Counted from the first letter of the stretch, positions 37,834 to 46,312 are shown. The stretch is 64,000 nucleotides of DNA from Flavobacterium sp. J372 (GCF_024699965.1 NZ_JAJOMZ010000004.1:3259600-3323599), one strand, 5' to 3'. The notes: generated by a model not told the origin, from the sequence alone. Numbers and translations: made by a program.

Positions 37834-38093
37834 TGGGGAAACATGATAATGCCACTGTCCCGGATTTGGAAAAGCTACTGAACGAGTGCAATTTTCCCTT
37901 TAGCAAAAGAATGTACAGTTTTTTCGAGCTATTGGAGGTAAATACCATAGGTGAGCTGTCGGTTATAACATTAAAAGAATTTAACTGTCTCAGGGGGTTT
38001 AAGAGCCAGCTGAAAAAAGAGCTTATCGCATTTATAGAATTTGAGAATATTGAGAACCTGTTCGACGGATTCCAGGAATGGAAGGATAATTAA
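37833..38093 (+). CDS. RNA polymerase alpha-CTD-like helix-hairpin-helix protein
   Basis: An intact 86-residue protein whose core follows the pattern of the RNA polymerase alpha C-terminal domain: SKRMYSFFELLEVNTIGELS then TLKEFNCLRGFKSQLKKELI, aligning with the S-x-R-x-x-x-x-L…I-x-T-I-G-x-L…N-x-G-x-K-S-x-x-E-I framework. The alpha CTD binds UP-element DNA and activators. A free-standing copy beside a sigma-4-like protein suggests a mobile-element device acting on host RNA polymerase. It overlaps the sigma-4-like gene by one base. Confidence 0.55.
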   Translation: MGKHDNATVPDLEKLLNECNFPFSKRMYSFFELLEVNTIGELSVITLKEFNCLRGFKSQLKKELIAFIEFENIENLFDGFQEWKDN

Positions 38094-38132
38094 TAGATGA
38101 CCATCAACCGTGCGACATTCTTTTGCTTCTCC

Positions 38133-38187
38133 TATGTTTGTATAATATAATCTAAGTGAAGAAGGGCGAGAGCAGATTTTGCTTTAA
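38133..38187 (+). promoter_or_regulatory. Second copy of the TATGTTTG / TTTTGCTTTAA pair
   Basis: CTATGTTTGTATAATATA starting at 38132 closely matches CTATGTTTGTGTAAAATATA at 36660, and TTTTGCTTTAA (38177-38187) matches 36697-36707. No TTG lies at the -33 spacing here, so this may be a protein-binding or weak promoter site. Together the two copies bracket the response regulator/sigma-4/alpha-CTD genes. Confidence 0.4.
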
Positions 38188-38189
38188 AT

Positions 38190-38316
38190 AGCCTTATGGT
38201 ATATTCAAGAAAAGAGACTGCCTCCTCTTCTTTAACCTTTTAGAATCTGAACAGAATGTAAGGAACTCAATCATAATTATGGGTTGCGTAGCCAGTATAT
38301 CTAGTCAGGAGAAAAG
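38190..38316 (+). other. Possible IS110 5' non-coding region (bridge-RNA candidate)
   Basis: About 130 bases without a gene precede the transposase. IS110 elements encode a structured guide ('bridge') RNA in the non-coding DNA next to the transposase gene, usually on the 5' side. I see short pairings only (for example AGAGACTGCC nearby TCTTCTTT) and cannot draw a confident fold, so this is a placement by knowledge of the family. Confidence 0.25.
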
Positions 38317-39391
38317 ATGAAAAAAGGTTATCACTTACCTAAACCAGATAAGATGAAGGTATTATTAAAGCAGACAGTAGGAATTGATGTTGCTCAAAAA
38401 GAATTAGTTGTATCGCTTGGTCGAATGGATGAGCAGATCAGCATAGAAGTTTATGCCTACAAAGTATTTCCCAATACTAAAAAGGTTTTTAAGCCTTGTA
38501 TCATGGGTAAATAAGCAGACGTCAACTGCGACAGAAGTGCGGTACATAATGGAAGCAACTGGAGTTTATCATGAATCCTTAGCCTATTATCTATGCAGTA
38601 CTCAAAAACAAATTAGTATCGTTTTACCTAACAAGATCAGTAATTATGCGAGAACACTTGACATAAAGACTATTACTGACAAGAGCGCTTCACAAGCCAT
38701 AGCGAGATTTGGATTGGAAAGGCAGTTGGAAATATGGCAGCCTCCTTCAAAAATATTCAATGATTTAAGACAGCTTTGCCGGGAACGTGAGCAGCTAGTG
38801 CAGGAACGCACAATGTTGAAGAATCAACTTCATGCAGAACGTACTTCTGCAACAACAAGTGAAAAATCAGTAAAACGAACTAATAAAAGAATAGCTTTGA
38901 TTAATGCACAGGAAAAGGAGATACAGAAGGAAATTACTAAGCTTATCAATGGAGATAGAGTTTTAGTAGAAAAGATGAAGATAATATCTTCTATACCGGG
39001 AATTGGAAATCTAACGGCTGTAACCATTATCGCGGAAACCAATGGATTTGAGTTAATAACGAATAAAAAACAACTGGTCAGTTATGCCGGATTAGATGTA
39101 AAAGAAAAGACATCTGGAACCTCAGTGAAATCCAAACCAAGAATATCCAAGCGGGGCAATCGGAATTTAAGGAAGGTAATGCACTTTCCTGCATTGGCTG
39201 CAATAAGAACTGATGAAAGGTTCAGATATATTTTCTTAAGATTAGTTTCAAGGCATGGTATTAAAATGAAGGCTATTGTTGCCATCCAAAGAAAATTACT
39301 GGAATTGACTTTTATCTTATGGAAGAATAATTCTTATTATAATCCAGGACACGAATATCAAATTATTCCGTTCCAGGAAGCAGCGGTATAA
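38317..39391 (+). pseudogene. IS110-family transposase (one-base frame break)
   Basis: The repaired product is about 355 residues: an N-terminal DEDD-type (RuvC-like) domain beginning VGIDVAQKELVVS, with MEATGVYHESLAYYL and TITDKSASQAIARFG, and a C-terminal transposase-20 domain with SIPGIGNLTAVTIIAE…LVSYAGLD and the RISKRGNRNLRKVM motif. The frame slips near 38479-38486: one base too many in the AAAAA/GG/TTTTT tract; removal gives NTKKVLSLVSWVNKQ or a near variant. IS110 elements lack inverted repeats, so I cannot set the ends of the element. It lies between the ICE regulatory tail and the mercury genes. Confidence 0.85.
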
Positions 39392-39392
39392 A

Positions 39393-39422
39393 AAAAGGGA
39401 AACTATAAGTCATTTCCCTTTG
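39393..39422 (+). terminator. Hairpin after the IS110 transposase
   Basis: AAAGGGAAA / TTTCCCTTT with a nine-base loop directly after the transposase stop. The T run on the right is short (TTTG), so termination strength is uncertain. Confidence 0.5.
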
Positions 39423-39553
39423 TAATCAATTTAAGAGGTTTAGTTTCTGGCTATGCCCTCTAACTCTTTATTTCTATTATTTAATTGATAGTAATTCTTT
39501 TTAAAGCATAAAAAAACCGTTTAAATTGCCATAAAAAATGCCTGTTTTGGTAC
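39423..39553. other. Spacer between IS110 and the mercury genes
   Basis: AT-rich, no gene. It contains A-rich and T-rich stretches and a T-rich tract (39494-39501) that may help end the leftward mercury transcript. The right end of the IS110 element probably lies here, but no feature marks it. Confidence 0.3.
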
Positions 39554-39760
39554 TCAACAGCATTTTTTATTTTCTTGAATTGGCGGGCACTTTACAGAAC
39601 CGAAACTACAATAGACACAACAGTCACCTTCCAGAGGTTTTAACATTGTTTTGCACTTTTCGCATTCGTAAAAATATTGACAAGCATTTGTTGGCATTGT
39701 CTCCTCTTTTTTGTGACCACAGTTTGGACAAGTTATTATTGATTGTAACTTTATTTCCAT
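39554..39760 (-). CDS. Small Cys-rich protein of the mercury cluster (GDCCVYCS family)
   Basis: An intact 68-residue protein with nine cysteines, including a zinc-ribbon-like CPNCGHKK…CEKCKTM pair and the distinctive GDCCVYCSFGSVKCPPIQ segment, followed by a CC ending. This small protein recurs next to merT/merTP in Bacteroidota. Metal binding is obvious from the cysteines; a role in mercury handling is inferred from company. Its start overlaps the merTP stop by one base. Confidence 0.65.
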   Translation of the reverse strand: MEIKLQSIITCPNCGHKKEETMPTNACQYFYECEKCKTMLKPLEGDCCVYCSFGSVKCPPIQENKKCC

Positions 39761-40362
39761 TATGATATAGTTTTACTTTTTAGTGATTTATAGCCTGTCG
39801 AATTGATAGCTTTTTCGATTTCTTCTATACTTGTTTGTTTGATGTCAAACCTTACAATAGCGTTTCCTTTCTCATAAGAAACTACAACTTCGACAATTCC
39901 TTTTAGTTTGCTAATCTCTGTTTTAACGTGATGTTCGCAGCCTGAACAAGTCATTCCTTTAATTGTAAACTCAACTTTCTGAATTTTGGAAGTTTGGGTA
40001 ATAATTGCTTTACTTTCAGTCTTTGGAAAAAAGATGTGTGCATAAATTGGAAATGATAAAAGTAAAACCGCCATGACGGTAATAATTCCTAAAAATGATT
40101 TTGTCTGCATAAAATTTGGTTTTTCAGTTATTTCACAATTACAGTCAATTCTCTTTTGTGGTTTCAACTTTTGATACCATGCAAAACCAAGCACTAAAAT
40201 TGTTAAACCGATAAAATATGGCCGGAAAGGTTCGAGCCAGGAAAAAGCTGAAGCAAGTCCGCTTGTTCCTGCGATGATAGCCAAAACGGGTGTAATGCAG
40301 CACAATGAAGCTGCAATTGCTGTCAAAAGTCCGGTCCCGATTAGTTTCTTATCCGTTTTCAT
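39760..40362 (-). CDS. merTP: MerTP mercuric transport fusion protein
   Basis: An intact 200-residue protein that joins a MerT-like membrane part to a MerP-like heavy-metal domain. The first helix carries the Cys pair (AIAASLCCITPVLAIIAG), and two further membrane helices follow (FIGLTILVLGFAW and IITVMAVLLLSFPIYAHI). The C-terminal domain has the metal motif GMTCSGCEHHV. MerTP brings Hg(II) into the cell for reduction. No mercuric reductase (merA) gene is in the window, so the operon is incomplete or the reductase is elsewhere. It overlaps the regulator gene by four bases. Confidence 0.85.
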   Translation of the reverse strand: MKTDKKLIGTGLLTAIAASLCCITPVLAIIAGTSGLASAFSWLEPFRPYFIGLTILVLGFAWYQKLKPQKRIDCNCEITEKPNFMQTKSFLGIITVMAVLLLSFPIYAHIFFPKTESKAIITQTSKIQKVEFTIKGMTCSGCEHHVKTEISKLKGIVEVVVSYEKGNAIVRFDIKQTSIEEIEKAINSTGYKSLKSKTIS

Positions 40363-40733
40363 ATTGCTTCTACAATTTTGTTATCGTCGAGTATTTTAAA
40401 AAATGGGTTCAGCATATTTTCATACTCTTTTGTCAATGAGTAAAAAATGGTTTGTGCCTCTCTTTCGGTTACAATGAGCTTTCGGTCTTTAAGTTTTCGC
40501 AAGTGCTGGGAAACTGCTGAAATTGTCATACCAAGAATATCACTTAAATCACAAACACAAAGTCGTTTTTCTTCATAAAGTAGAAACAAAATTCTCAGCC
40601 TTACATTATTCCCTGCCAATTCAAGTCCATTCGATAAATAGTCAAAGGAGTCATGGAGTTCTGAAACTCGATTTTTACAGCGATTGATTTGTTTAATGTC
40701 AGCCTGTTGTCTTATACACGAAATATTATCCAT
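40359..40733 (-). CDS. ArsR-family metal-responsive repressor
   Basis: I choose ATG 40733 (MDNISCIRQQADIKQINR) over a longer start because it follows the AT-rich promoter region properly. The ~124-residue winged helix matches ArsR/SmtB: ELAGNNVRLRILFLLYEEKRL, then the metal site CVCDL, then the recognition helix MTISAVSQHLRKLKDRKLI. It probably represses this three-gene mercury operon until Hg(II) binds the cysteines. It is the first gene of the operon and overlaps merTP (ATGA). Confidence 0.8.
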   Translation of the reverse strand: MDNISCIRQQADIKQINRCKNRVSELHDSFDYLSNGLELAGNNVRLRILFLLYEEKRLCVCDLSDILGMTISAVSQHLRKLKDRKLIVTEREAQTIFYSLTKEYENMLNPFFKILDDNKIVEAI

Positions 40734-40967
40734 AGTGCAAATATAGCTAACTTTATTATTTAAGCAAATTCTAAAATACAAATTAAAATATTTTTTTATA
40801 ATTTTTTGGATTGTAACACAGAATCTTTTCTTGGCCGCAATTGGAAGAAAAGAAGTCCGCTAAAATGCAGCATGGGATAATGAATATCCCACGAAACAAG
40901 ACCGCAACTTTTTTGATTAAAACCGCACGGTGGATTTGATCAAATAGGTTGCATTCATTGCATGAGC
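40734..40967. other. Operator/promoter region of the mercury operon
   Basis: The ~230 bases hold very AT-rich DNA (40738-40805) next to the repressor start, where its operator should be. No gene is seen. I could not identify a clean inverted operator. Confidence 0.35.
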
Positions 40968-41004
40968 AAAAAGACTGTCCTGATCTTTCAGGGGCTGTCT
41001 TTTT
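40968..41004 (-). terminator. Terminator at the end of the PRTRC operon
   Basis: AAAAAGACTG … GGCTGTCTTTTT forms a hairpin with A/T flanks, 18 bases past the stop of the leftward ThiF gene. The symmetric flanks may stop transcription from both sides. Confidence 0.65.
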
Positions 41005-41021
41005 GCCGCCGGATTTTGCAA

Positions 41022-41828
41022 TCAGGCTATTTTTAAAGGGTTTGTGGTAAAATCCTTCAGGTTATGGAAAAAGCCCCTGTAGGGTGTCAACCCATTGCGG
41101 AACATGCCCCACAGCAGGGAGCAACCCATCTGTACCAAGGACGAATTGATATATAAATCCTGTTTTGCGAGTGCCTCGGCTAAACTGCAACTTGGCGTAT
41201 CATCCGACTGTTCCGACGCTTTCAGCAAATCGCCAAATTCCTCTGTAACAAATGGCAGGCTTGCCACTGTCTCGTATTTCTCCGAATTGGGCTGACGTAC
41301 AGCTCCTATTGTAGATAGTATTACCTGCCCTGTGTTCTGGCTGTTTCCGAAATCAAGCCAGTAAAGCGGGCGGTTTGAATAGGCATTGCCTTTGCTTGCC
41401 TTCTGAATTATTTCAGCAATAGTAAAACGGGCTTGTACGGTATCTACGCAGGAAATATAAATAGTTGCCCTTGCATGGTCAGGCAGCTTGTCAAAACTTG
41501 CTATTTCAAACTTGGATGTTTCCGCTTTCCAATTAGTACCTGCCCATCGGTTCGCACGGTTAATGATAGCTACGGATTTGTGTAATCCTACCTCACATTC
41601 TGCAAATCGTTGCCTTCCCAAATTGGCATGGGTTATCGTGTCATCATCCCATAATCTGACCAATAGACCTGCATGGCCCAATTCAATCAGGCTATGGTTC
41701 ATTTCCAGCAGTGCGATAATTACTTTTGAACCTGTGCCTCCCGCACCAATGACGTTTACCGTTACTGGATTAGTCGGGTTTAAAAGGCTGTTGTCCGTAA
41801 AATGGACTTTCATTTTCTCAGTATTCAT
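41022..41828 (-). CDS. PRTRC system ThiF-family protein
   Basis: An intact 268-residue E1/ThiF-like protein with a nucleotide-binding Rossmann start (VNVIGAGGTGSKVIIALLEM, about residues 23-42) and an acidic strand end LWDDDTITHANLGRQRF typical of ThiF/MoeB/E1 enzymes. Such folds adenylate the C-terminus of ubiquitin-like partners. In the PRTRC cassette (ParB-related, ThiF-related) the substrate is unknown. It is the last gene of the leftward operon and overlaps protein B by four bases (ATGA). Confidence 0.85.
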   Translation of the reverse strand: MNTEKMKVHFTDNSLLNPTNPVTVNVIGAGGTGSKVIIALLEMNHSLIELGHAGLLVRLWDDDTITHANLGRQRFAECEVGLHKSVAIINRANRWAGTNWKAETSKFEIASFDKLPDHARATIYISCVDTVQARFTIAEIIQKASKGNAYSNRPLYWLDFGNSQNTGQVILSTIGAVRQPNSEKYETVASLPFVTEEFGDLLKASEQSDDTPSCSLAEALAKQDLYINSSLVQMGCSLLWGMFRNGLTPYRGFFHNLKDFTTNPLKIA

Positions 41829-42541
41829 GGCAGTATATTTTTTATTGTCCTGTTGGTTTTTTTCAATACTTCATTGGGGAAGGCTTTCCCTGTGGCGATA
41901 AGTTCTTTCCATAGGCTTACACAATTCCCGATAACAGGATTGTGCTCATTTACTAAATGGCTGAAATAGCTGTTAAAAAAGTAGCTTTCCCAAGCAGATG
42001 TAAATTCATCAACTGAAGCGGAGTTTTTAATATTTATGTTTACCGTACCCATACAGACGTTGCCGCTTTCGTACACATTGAAAAAGGGTGCGTGGTATAA
42101 TGCTGTTTTCCCGTTCGGTCTTCGGTTCGTCGCAAGGGCGAAAAGCGTCAGGCTGTGTTTGTTGGCATACCAAAGCAAAGCGGGTACTTCCGCAGTACCA
42201 TTTGCCATATCAAGTTTATCTGCAAAAAACAACTTTGTTTTCCTTGACTTGGTAAACCACATTACCGCACCCTTATCGGTAGGATTGATATACAAAACAT
42301 TGGTGGGTAATATTCCTTCGGACTTAAGGAAAGCCTTGCTTTTTTCCTTTTCGGTATTGAGCGCTTTTGCAAGTGCTTTTGCTTCCCTTTCCGTAAGCGG
42401 ATGGGCATTTATTGGATTACCGTTCCTGTCCATGTCAAAATGCTCAACATAGGTAGCCCTGTTGGTTCCTTTGGTTTGGTAGATGACCAATGCGGACACG
42501 GGATGGTAAAGCGTTCCGAAATTTTGCGTTATATCTTCCAT
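41825..42541 (-). CDS. PRTRC system protein B
   Basis: An intact 238-residue protein that matches PRTRC protein B: HPVSALVIYQ near the start and the C-terminal AWESYFFNSYFSHLVNEHNP region. The function is unknown beyond its fixed place in the cassette. It overlaps the ThiF gene by four bases and lies 10 bases after the preceding gene. Confidence 0.8.
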   Translation of the reverse strand: MEDITQNFGTLYHPVSALVIYQTKGTNRATYVEHFDMDRNGNPINAHPLTEREAKALAKALNTEKEKSKAFLKSEGILPTNVLYINPTDKGAVMWFTKSRKTKLFFADKLDMANGTAEVPALLWYANKHSLTLFALATNRRPNGKTALYHAPFFNVYESGNVCMGTVNINIKNSASVDEFTSAWESYFFNSYFSHLVNEHNPVIGNCVSLWKELIATGKAFPNEVLKKTNRTIKNILP

Positions 42542-42551
42542 GACAAATTAA

Positions 42552-43706
42552 TTAAAAGCTGTTCAGTATATAAATTAGTTCTTCAATAAGCGAAAACAGA
42601 CGGTTCTCAAAATCAAGCGTATCGCAGGTAACAGTTGCACCATCAAACCGTTTTTCTATCACAGGCTCTTGCATCTGCCCGTATTCCTGCAATTCATTAT
42701 TCACGCTGTCAAAAAGCGTTTGGAACAATAATCCCTTAGCCTCAGCACAAAAGGAAACATACTTATCCATTGAAACGATGTTTTCAAAATCGTCTTCCTC
42801 TGCAACGGTATTAGGTTGCGCATTTCGGTAAAAGGCAATATCTGGGTACTGCTCGTAAAGGGCGAAGGCTTCGGATGCGAGCATAAAGCAATCATGTTCA
42901 AAGCTGTCTTCGCTTTTGAATTTATCCAAGCGTTCTTTAAACCTGCTTAAATTTTGATGGTTGAAAATTTTACGCTCCATAGTATCGCCAATCCATTGTG
43001 CTTGCGTAATCTCTTCCAAGTAAGTCGGTGTATCCTCGTTTTCATCATCACAGGTGACCCACTCCGTTACCATTTCATACATCCAAAACAGGTAACTGTT
43101 TTCCTGTCGGTAATAAGGTACATCGGCAATGTGGTACAGATAAGCGCATACCGATTGCAGGAGTTCGGTAACCTGTTTGCGTTTTGGGTTCTTGGATAAT
43201 CGGTATAGCGGTAGGATAGGTATATAGTACAGGGTTGAACCTGTATTATAACGTTCCTCGCTTACAAAATAGGTTTTAGCGCTATCCTGTATAAGATGTA
43301 TCTGCTCCCAATCCCTGACACTATTGCGCAATTGCAGTTCAATATCATCCAATGCCAATGCAATATTATAAGGATAGCCGTATTGCCGTGATGGCATTGG
43401 CTCTATACCGTAGTGTTGCGCCAGTTGGGATAACGACTTATAAAAATCACATTCCATTTTTGCGGATTTCCTGTCAGCCTGTACAGCTTCTGCCTGTTGC
43501 AGTTTCGGCAGGAAGGCAGATTTTAGAAAACCATCGGTAGCATCGCTATCGGCACGGCTCTCAACCTGTCTTTTTGTATTTCGTTGGCATCCTTCGGCCT
43601 CTGCATCCAATCTGTAAACCCTCCTAATTGCTGGTGCAGTTGGATTTGCGTGGTTTGCTGACGGGCTTGGATAATGCCCGATATGATGTTGCGTTGCATA
43701 GTTCAT
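42552..43706 (-). CDS. PRTRC-cluster hypothetical protein
   Basis: An intact 384-residue soluble protein. The first ~75 residues look low-complexity. The rest is helical and acidic (…YGYPYNIALALDDIELQLRN…). In Bacteroidota the PRTRC cassette regularly has such a gene between proteins C and B (it may correspond to PRTRC protein F). I do not recognise a catalytic motif. The spacing to both neighbours (10 and 16 bases) shows it belongs to the operon. Confidence 0.6.
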   Translation of the reverse strand: MNYATQHHIGHYPSPSANHANPTAPAIRRVYRLDAEAEGCQRNTKRQVESRADSDATDGFLKSAFLPKLQQAEAVQADRKSAKMECDFYKSLSQLAQHYGIEPMPSRQYGYPYNIALALDDIELQLRNSVRDWEQIHLIQDSAKTYFVSEERYNTGSTLYYIPILPLYRLSKNPKRKQVTELLQSVCAYLYHIADVPYYRQENSYLFWMYEMVTEWVTCDDENEDTPTYLEEITQAQWIGDTMERKIFNHQNLSRFKERLDKFKSEDSFEHDCFMLASEAFALYEQYPDIAFYRNAQPNTVAEEDDFENIVSMDKYVSFCAEAKGLLFQTLFDSVNNELQEYGQMQEPVIEKRFDGATVTCDTLDFENRLFSLIEELIYILNSF

Positions 43707-43722
43707 AGGATTAAATTGAAGG

Positions 43723-43941
43723 TTAACCTTTCGTTCCCATTACACTTTCAAAACGGTACTGTACCGTATCATCCTTGATCTGCGGTGCAGATACCTTTGC
43801 GGTCGTCAATATCGGATAGGTAGTGGCGTAAAAATTCATTACCGCTTCTACACTCCATTTTGGTTCAGGGTCGGATAGCCTGACTTCCTGCCCTTTATCA
43901 TTAAGTATAAATACTCGTTCTAATTGCGTGGCTAATAACAT
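43723..43941 (-). CDS. PRTRC system protein C
   Basis: An intact 72-residue protein matching PRTRC protein C: RVFILNDKGQEVRLSDPEPK and FYATTYPILTTAKVSAPQI. Its beta-rich pattern is ubiquitin-like in style and it is encoded with an E1-like ThiF protein. A modifier role has been speculated for such pairs, but nothing here proves it. It follows protein E after 17 bases once the latter's frame is repaired. Confidence 0.8.
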   Translation of the reverse strand: MLLATQLERVFILNDKGQEVRLSDPEPKWSVEAVMNFYATTYPILTTAKVSAPQIKDDTVQYRFESVMGTKG

Positions 43942-43958
43942 GATGTTGAAGTTTACGG

Positions 43959-44497
43959 TTATACAGTTTCTTGATCGGTTCCGAAAAGGCTCGGGCCTGA
44001 AAATTTATCTGAAAGTTCTTTTTGCGCTTACGGATGGTTTCTGCCTGTTCGGGATAGTCGGCAGGGTTAGGCACTTTTGACCATGCCTCACGAAATTTTC
44101 CTTCTTTTTCAAGCTCGTCAGCTTTCGCCATTGCTTCTCTGAATTTCTTTTCCTTTTCTTCTTTAACTTTCTTTTCCCTATCTGCTTTTTCTTTTTCCAT
44201 TGCGGAGTTCTTTTTGGCTTCTTCCAGTTGCTTCATAAAGCCTTCCATATCCACCATCAAGCCCGATGCGGTTTCGATGGGTACGGTAATCTTCTCAAAG
44301 AAACCTTCGTCAAGTTCTTGGGAAGTTCCACGGAGATTAAGGGGCGGAATGCTATTCTTCGCCTTATCCCCGCAGGTATCGTTTTGAAGCATTACCGCTA
44401 CAATTAAATTACCTTCTGCCCCTTTTGAAATGGTCAGGTGTAAATCGCCTGTGATTTCCATCTGTGCTATCTGATTAAAAAAATTAGTTGTTGCCAT
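43959..44497 (-). pseudogene. PRTRC system protein E (C-terminal frame slip)
   Basis: The N-terminal domain (FNQIAQMEITGDLHLTISKG…GNLIVAVMLQNDTCGDKA) is PRTRC protein E, followed by a long Lys/Glu coiled segment. A run of five T at about 44016-44020 (A on the coding strand) should be six. The repaired ending ELSDKFSGPSLFGTDQETV stops at 43959-43961 and no longer overlaps protein C. As written the frame runs on to 43901 into C with an unnatural tail. The repaired length is about 179 residues. Confidence 0.75.
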
Positions 44498-44504
44498 GAT
44501 ATTT

Positions 44505-44711
44505 TTATTTACTATTATTTTGGATACCTACCAGTTTCTCATATAAATCCTGCCAATAGGCTCGCCTTCGCTTATCAAAGTCAGAGTAAATGCAGTCTTC
44601 GTATCAGTATTCCTTATATTGGAAGCATTGACTTATCGCTTCAGTAAGGTCAGTCACCTCGATTGGGCAACCGTGCAAATCTGTTACTGTCATTGCGGTA
44701 CCTTTCATCAT
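44505..44711 (-). pseudogene. Small PRTRC-operon gene with an in-frame TGA
   Basis: The frame starts at ATG 44711, overlapping the stop of the preceding gene (ATGA). It reads MMKGTAMTVTDLHGCPIEVT…QCFQYKEY, then TGA, then continues in the same frame YEDCIYSDFDKRRRAYWQDL to TAA at 44505-44507, 68 codons in all. Because the sequence on both sides is protein-like and in one frame, this is a substitution rather than a length error: either a real nonsense mutation or a base-call error. The function is unknown. Confidence 0.5.
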
Positions 44712-45185
44712 TTGTGCTTATTAATCCTTCGCTCAAGCAAGGTTTCTAAAATCTCGCAATCGCTTTCATAAGTTTCGCCCTCAAAATGATACGTGTCGGT
44801 GTCCTCGTCAAATTGATACGTGTCAAAATCTTCGTTTTCCAAATAGATGTCGGTAAGTTCCCCTCCTTCGTAGGTTGCCCTGCCATAGACAAGATTGCCA
44901 CTTTCTTCGTAGTCCACTACAAAATTGACTTTATAGTGGTCGGCAATCTGTTCCAATATTTCAAGGTTTGGCGACCACCTTGTTTGATACTGGAATTCGC
45001 CTGTATCGCCCTCATTCCAATAGATATCAAAGAAGTATCCCGTATCAATCGTAGTAAAGTCGGGAAGCTGTCCCATCTGTTCCTTATCCTCCTTTTCAGC
45101 CATCCTTTCAAATAGCTTTTGTATTTTTTTTGATTGTTTCAGGTTTCCCCTGAAAAGCAACCGTATTACTGCACATATTTGCCAT
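44708..45185 (-). pseudogene. YubB/DUF1281-type ferredoxin-like protein (N-terminal frame slip)
   Basis: I place the start at ATG 45185 because it gives MANMCSNTVAFQGKPETIKK, the usual opening of this family. A run of eight T near 45124-45131 (A on the coding strand) should be seven to join it to KIQKLFERMAEKEDKEQMGQ. The body has LPDFTTIDTGYFFDIYWNEG…TRWSPNLEILEQIADHYKV and a very acidic C-terminal tail. These plasmid/ICE proteins have an uncertain role. The gene is 53 bases after DUF932 and overlaps the next small gene. Confidence 0.65.
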
Positions 45186-45238
45186 AACTTTTGATTTAAA
45201 GGCAACCGCCCGTTACAGGCGGTCGCCTGTGGTTACCC

Positions 45239-46312
45239 TTAATTGAAATTGAATACGTCCGTCCCGATTTTTTGGAATGAGGTACAGAGTTCAAAAGCCT
45301 TTTGCGATTTCATCTGCGCAGTACCGCCCATCACAATGGATTGCAGTTTGGCTTCATCACTTTTGTAGCTTCTCACGTTCTGATAGTAGCCCGTCACGGC
45401 ATTGTATGCCCCAAACAATGTTCCTTTGGTAGTGTCCATTTGTTGGGTGTCGCTCATCATAGCGTAGGCAAAAGCATCTTCTACCGTGTTTTTAAAGACA
45501 GTCGAAAGTTCATCTTCAGCCCCTTTTTTGAGCAGGTCAAATGTTTCCGAATTAGGGCAAAGCGCAAGCTGTATCAGTTTTTTCACTTCGCTGTCCGATA
45601 CTTTTACTTTTGTCCAGTTGTTGAAAATGTCCTGCAATTGGTCGCTCAGGTTGTTCGCCAAACCCATGACTTTGTGGGCGTTCTCCAAACGTTGCTTAGC
45701 CCCTGAAGTGTGCTTGATGCGTACTACATTGCTCATACTGCGGAGCGATGCGTTCAGGGTATTTTGGCATACAATCCTAATGGGTGTAAATGCAGCTGTT
45801 ATACTTCCGCTGCCATCGTGCGAGGTGGTCAGGAAGATGTATTTTTCAGTAACGTCTTCGCCTTTTCCTACTCGGATATAGTCTGGAAATTTAGCGGTTA
45901 TAAAAATGCGCTCTCCATTTCCCAAAGCTCCTGCAGTCTCGTACAGAATGCCATCGCCACCGCCTACAATCGCATCAAAAAATGCGAAGGCATCACGGTT
46001 CTGGACGATGTGATAGTCTTTTCCCACTACGCCCAACACGGCGTTGTTGTCTCCTCGGATGTTAGCAAAATAGTTTGGCACTATGATTTCCTTATCCCTG
46101 ATTTCCATAGTATCTTCAGTTTCGATAATACCCGTTCCTGTGGTGTACAGCGGTGCTTTAATTACTTCGTAATCCAGTCCTGCGTGCCTGATGGCTTCCT
46201 CGCTTGTCGGATATTCCTGAACGGTTTGCCCCAATCCGTGCCATGCTTTTTCCTGTACGCTAAAAAAGCTGTACTTTCCTGTCCTCTCGTTGAAATTCAA
46301 ATTATGTCCCAT
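45239..46312 (-). CDS. DUF932 (phage/plasmid-like) protein
   Basis: An intact 357-residue protein of the DUF932 family: start MGHNLNFNERTGKYSFFSVQ and motif KAWHGLGQTVQEYPTSEEAI, then …RIVCQNTLNASLRS…. DUF932 proteins are widespread on plasmids, phages and ICEs. Links to DNA repair or anti-restriction have been suggested, without a fixed biochemical role. It lies between ssb and the YubB-like gene. Confidence 0.85.
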   Translation of the reverse strand: MGHNLNFNERTGKYSFFSVQEKAWHGLGQTVQEYPTSEEAIRHAGLDYEVIKAPLYTTGTGIIETEDTMEIRDKEIIVPNYFANIRGDNNAVLGVVGKDYHIVQNRDAFAFFDAIVGGGDGILYETAGALGNGERIFITAKFPDYIRVGKGEDVTEKYIFLTTSHDGSGSITAAFTPIRIVCQNTLNASLRSMSNVVRIKHTSGAKQRLENAHKVMGLANNLSDQLQDIFNNWTKVKVSDSEVKKLIQLALCPNSETFDLLKKGAEDELSTVFKNTVEDAFAYAMMSDTQQMDTTKGTLFGAYNAVTGYYQNVRSYKSDEAKLQSIVMGGTAQMKSQKAFELCTSFQKIGTDVFNFN

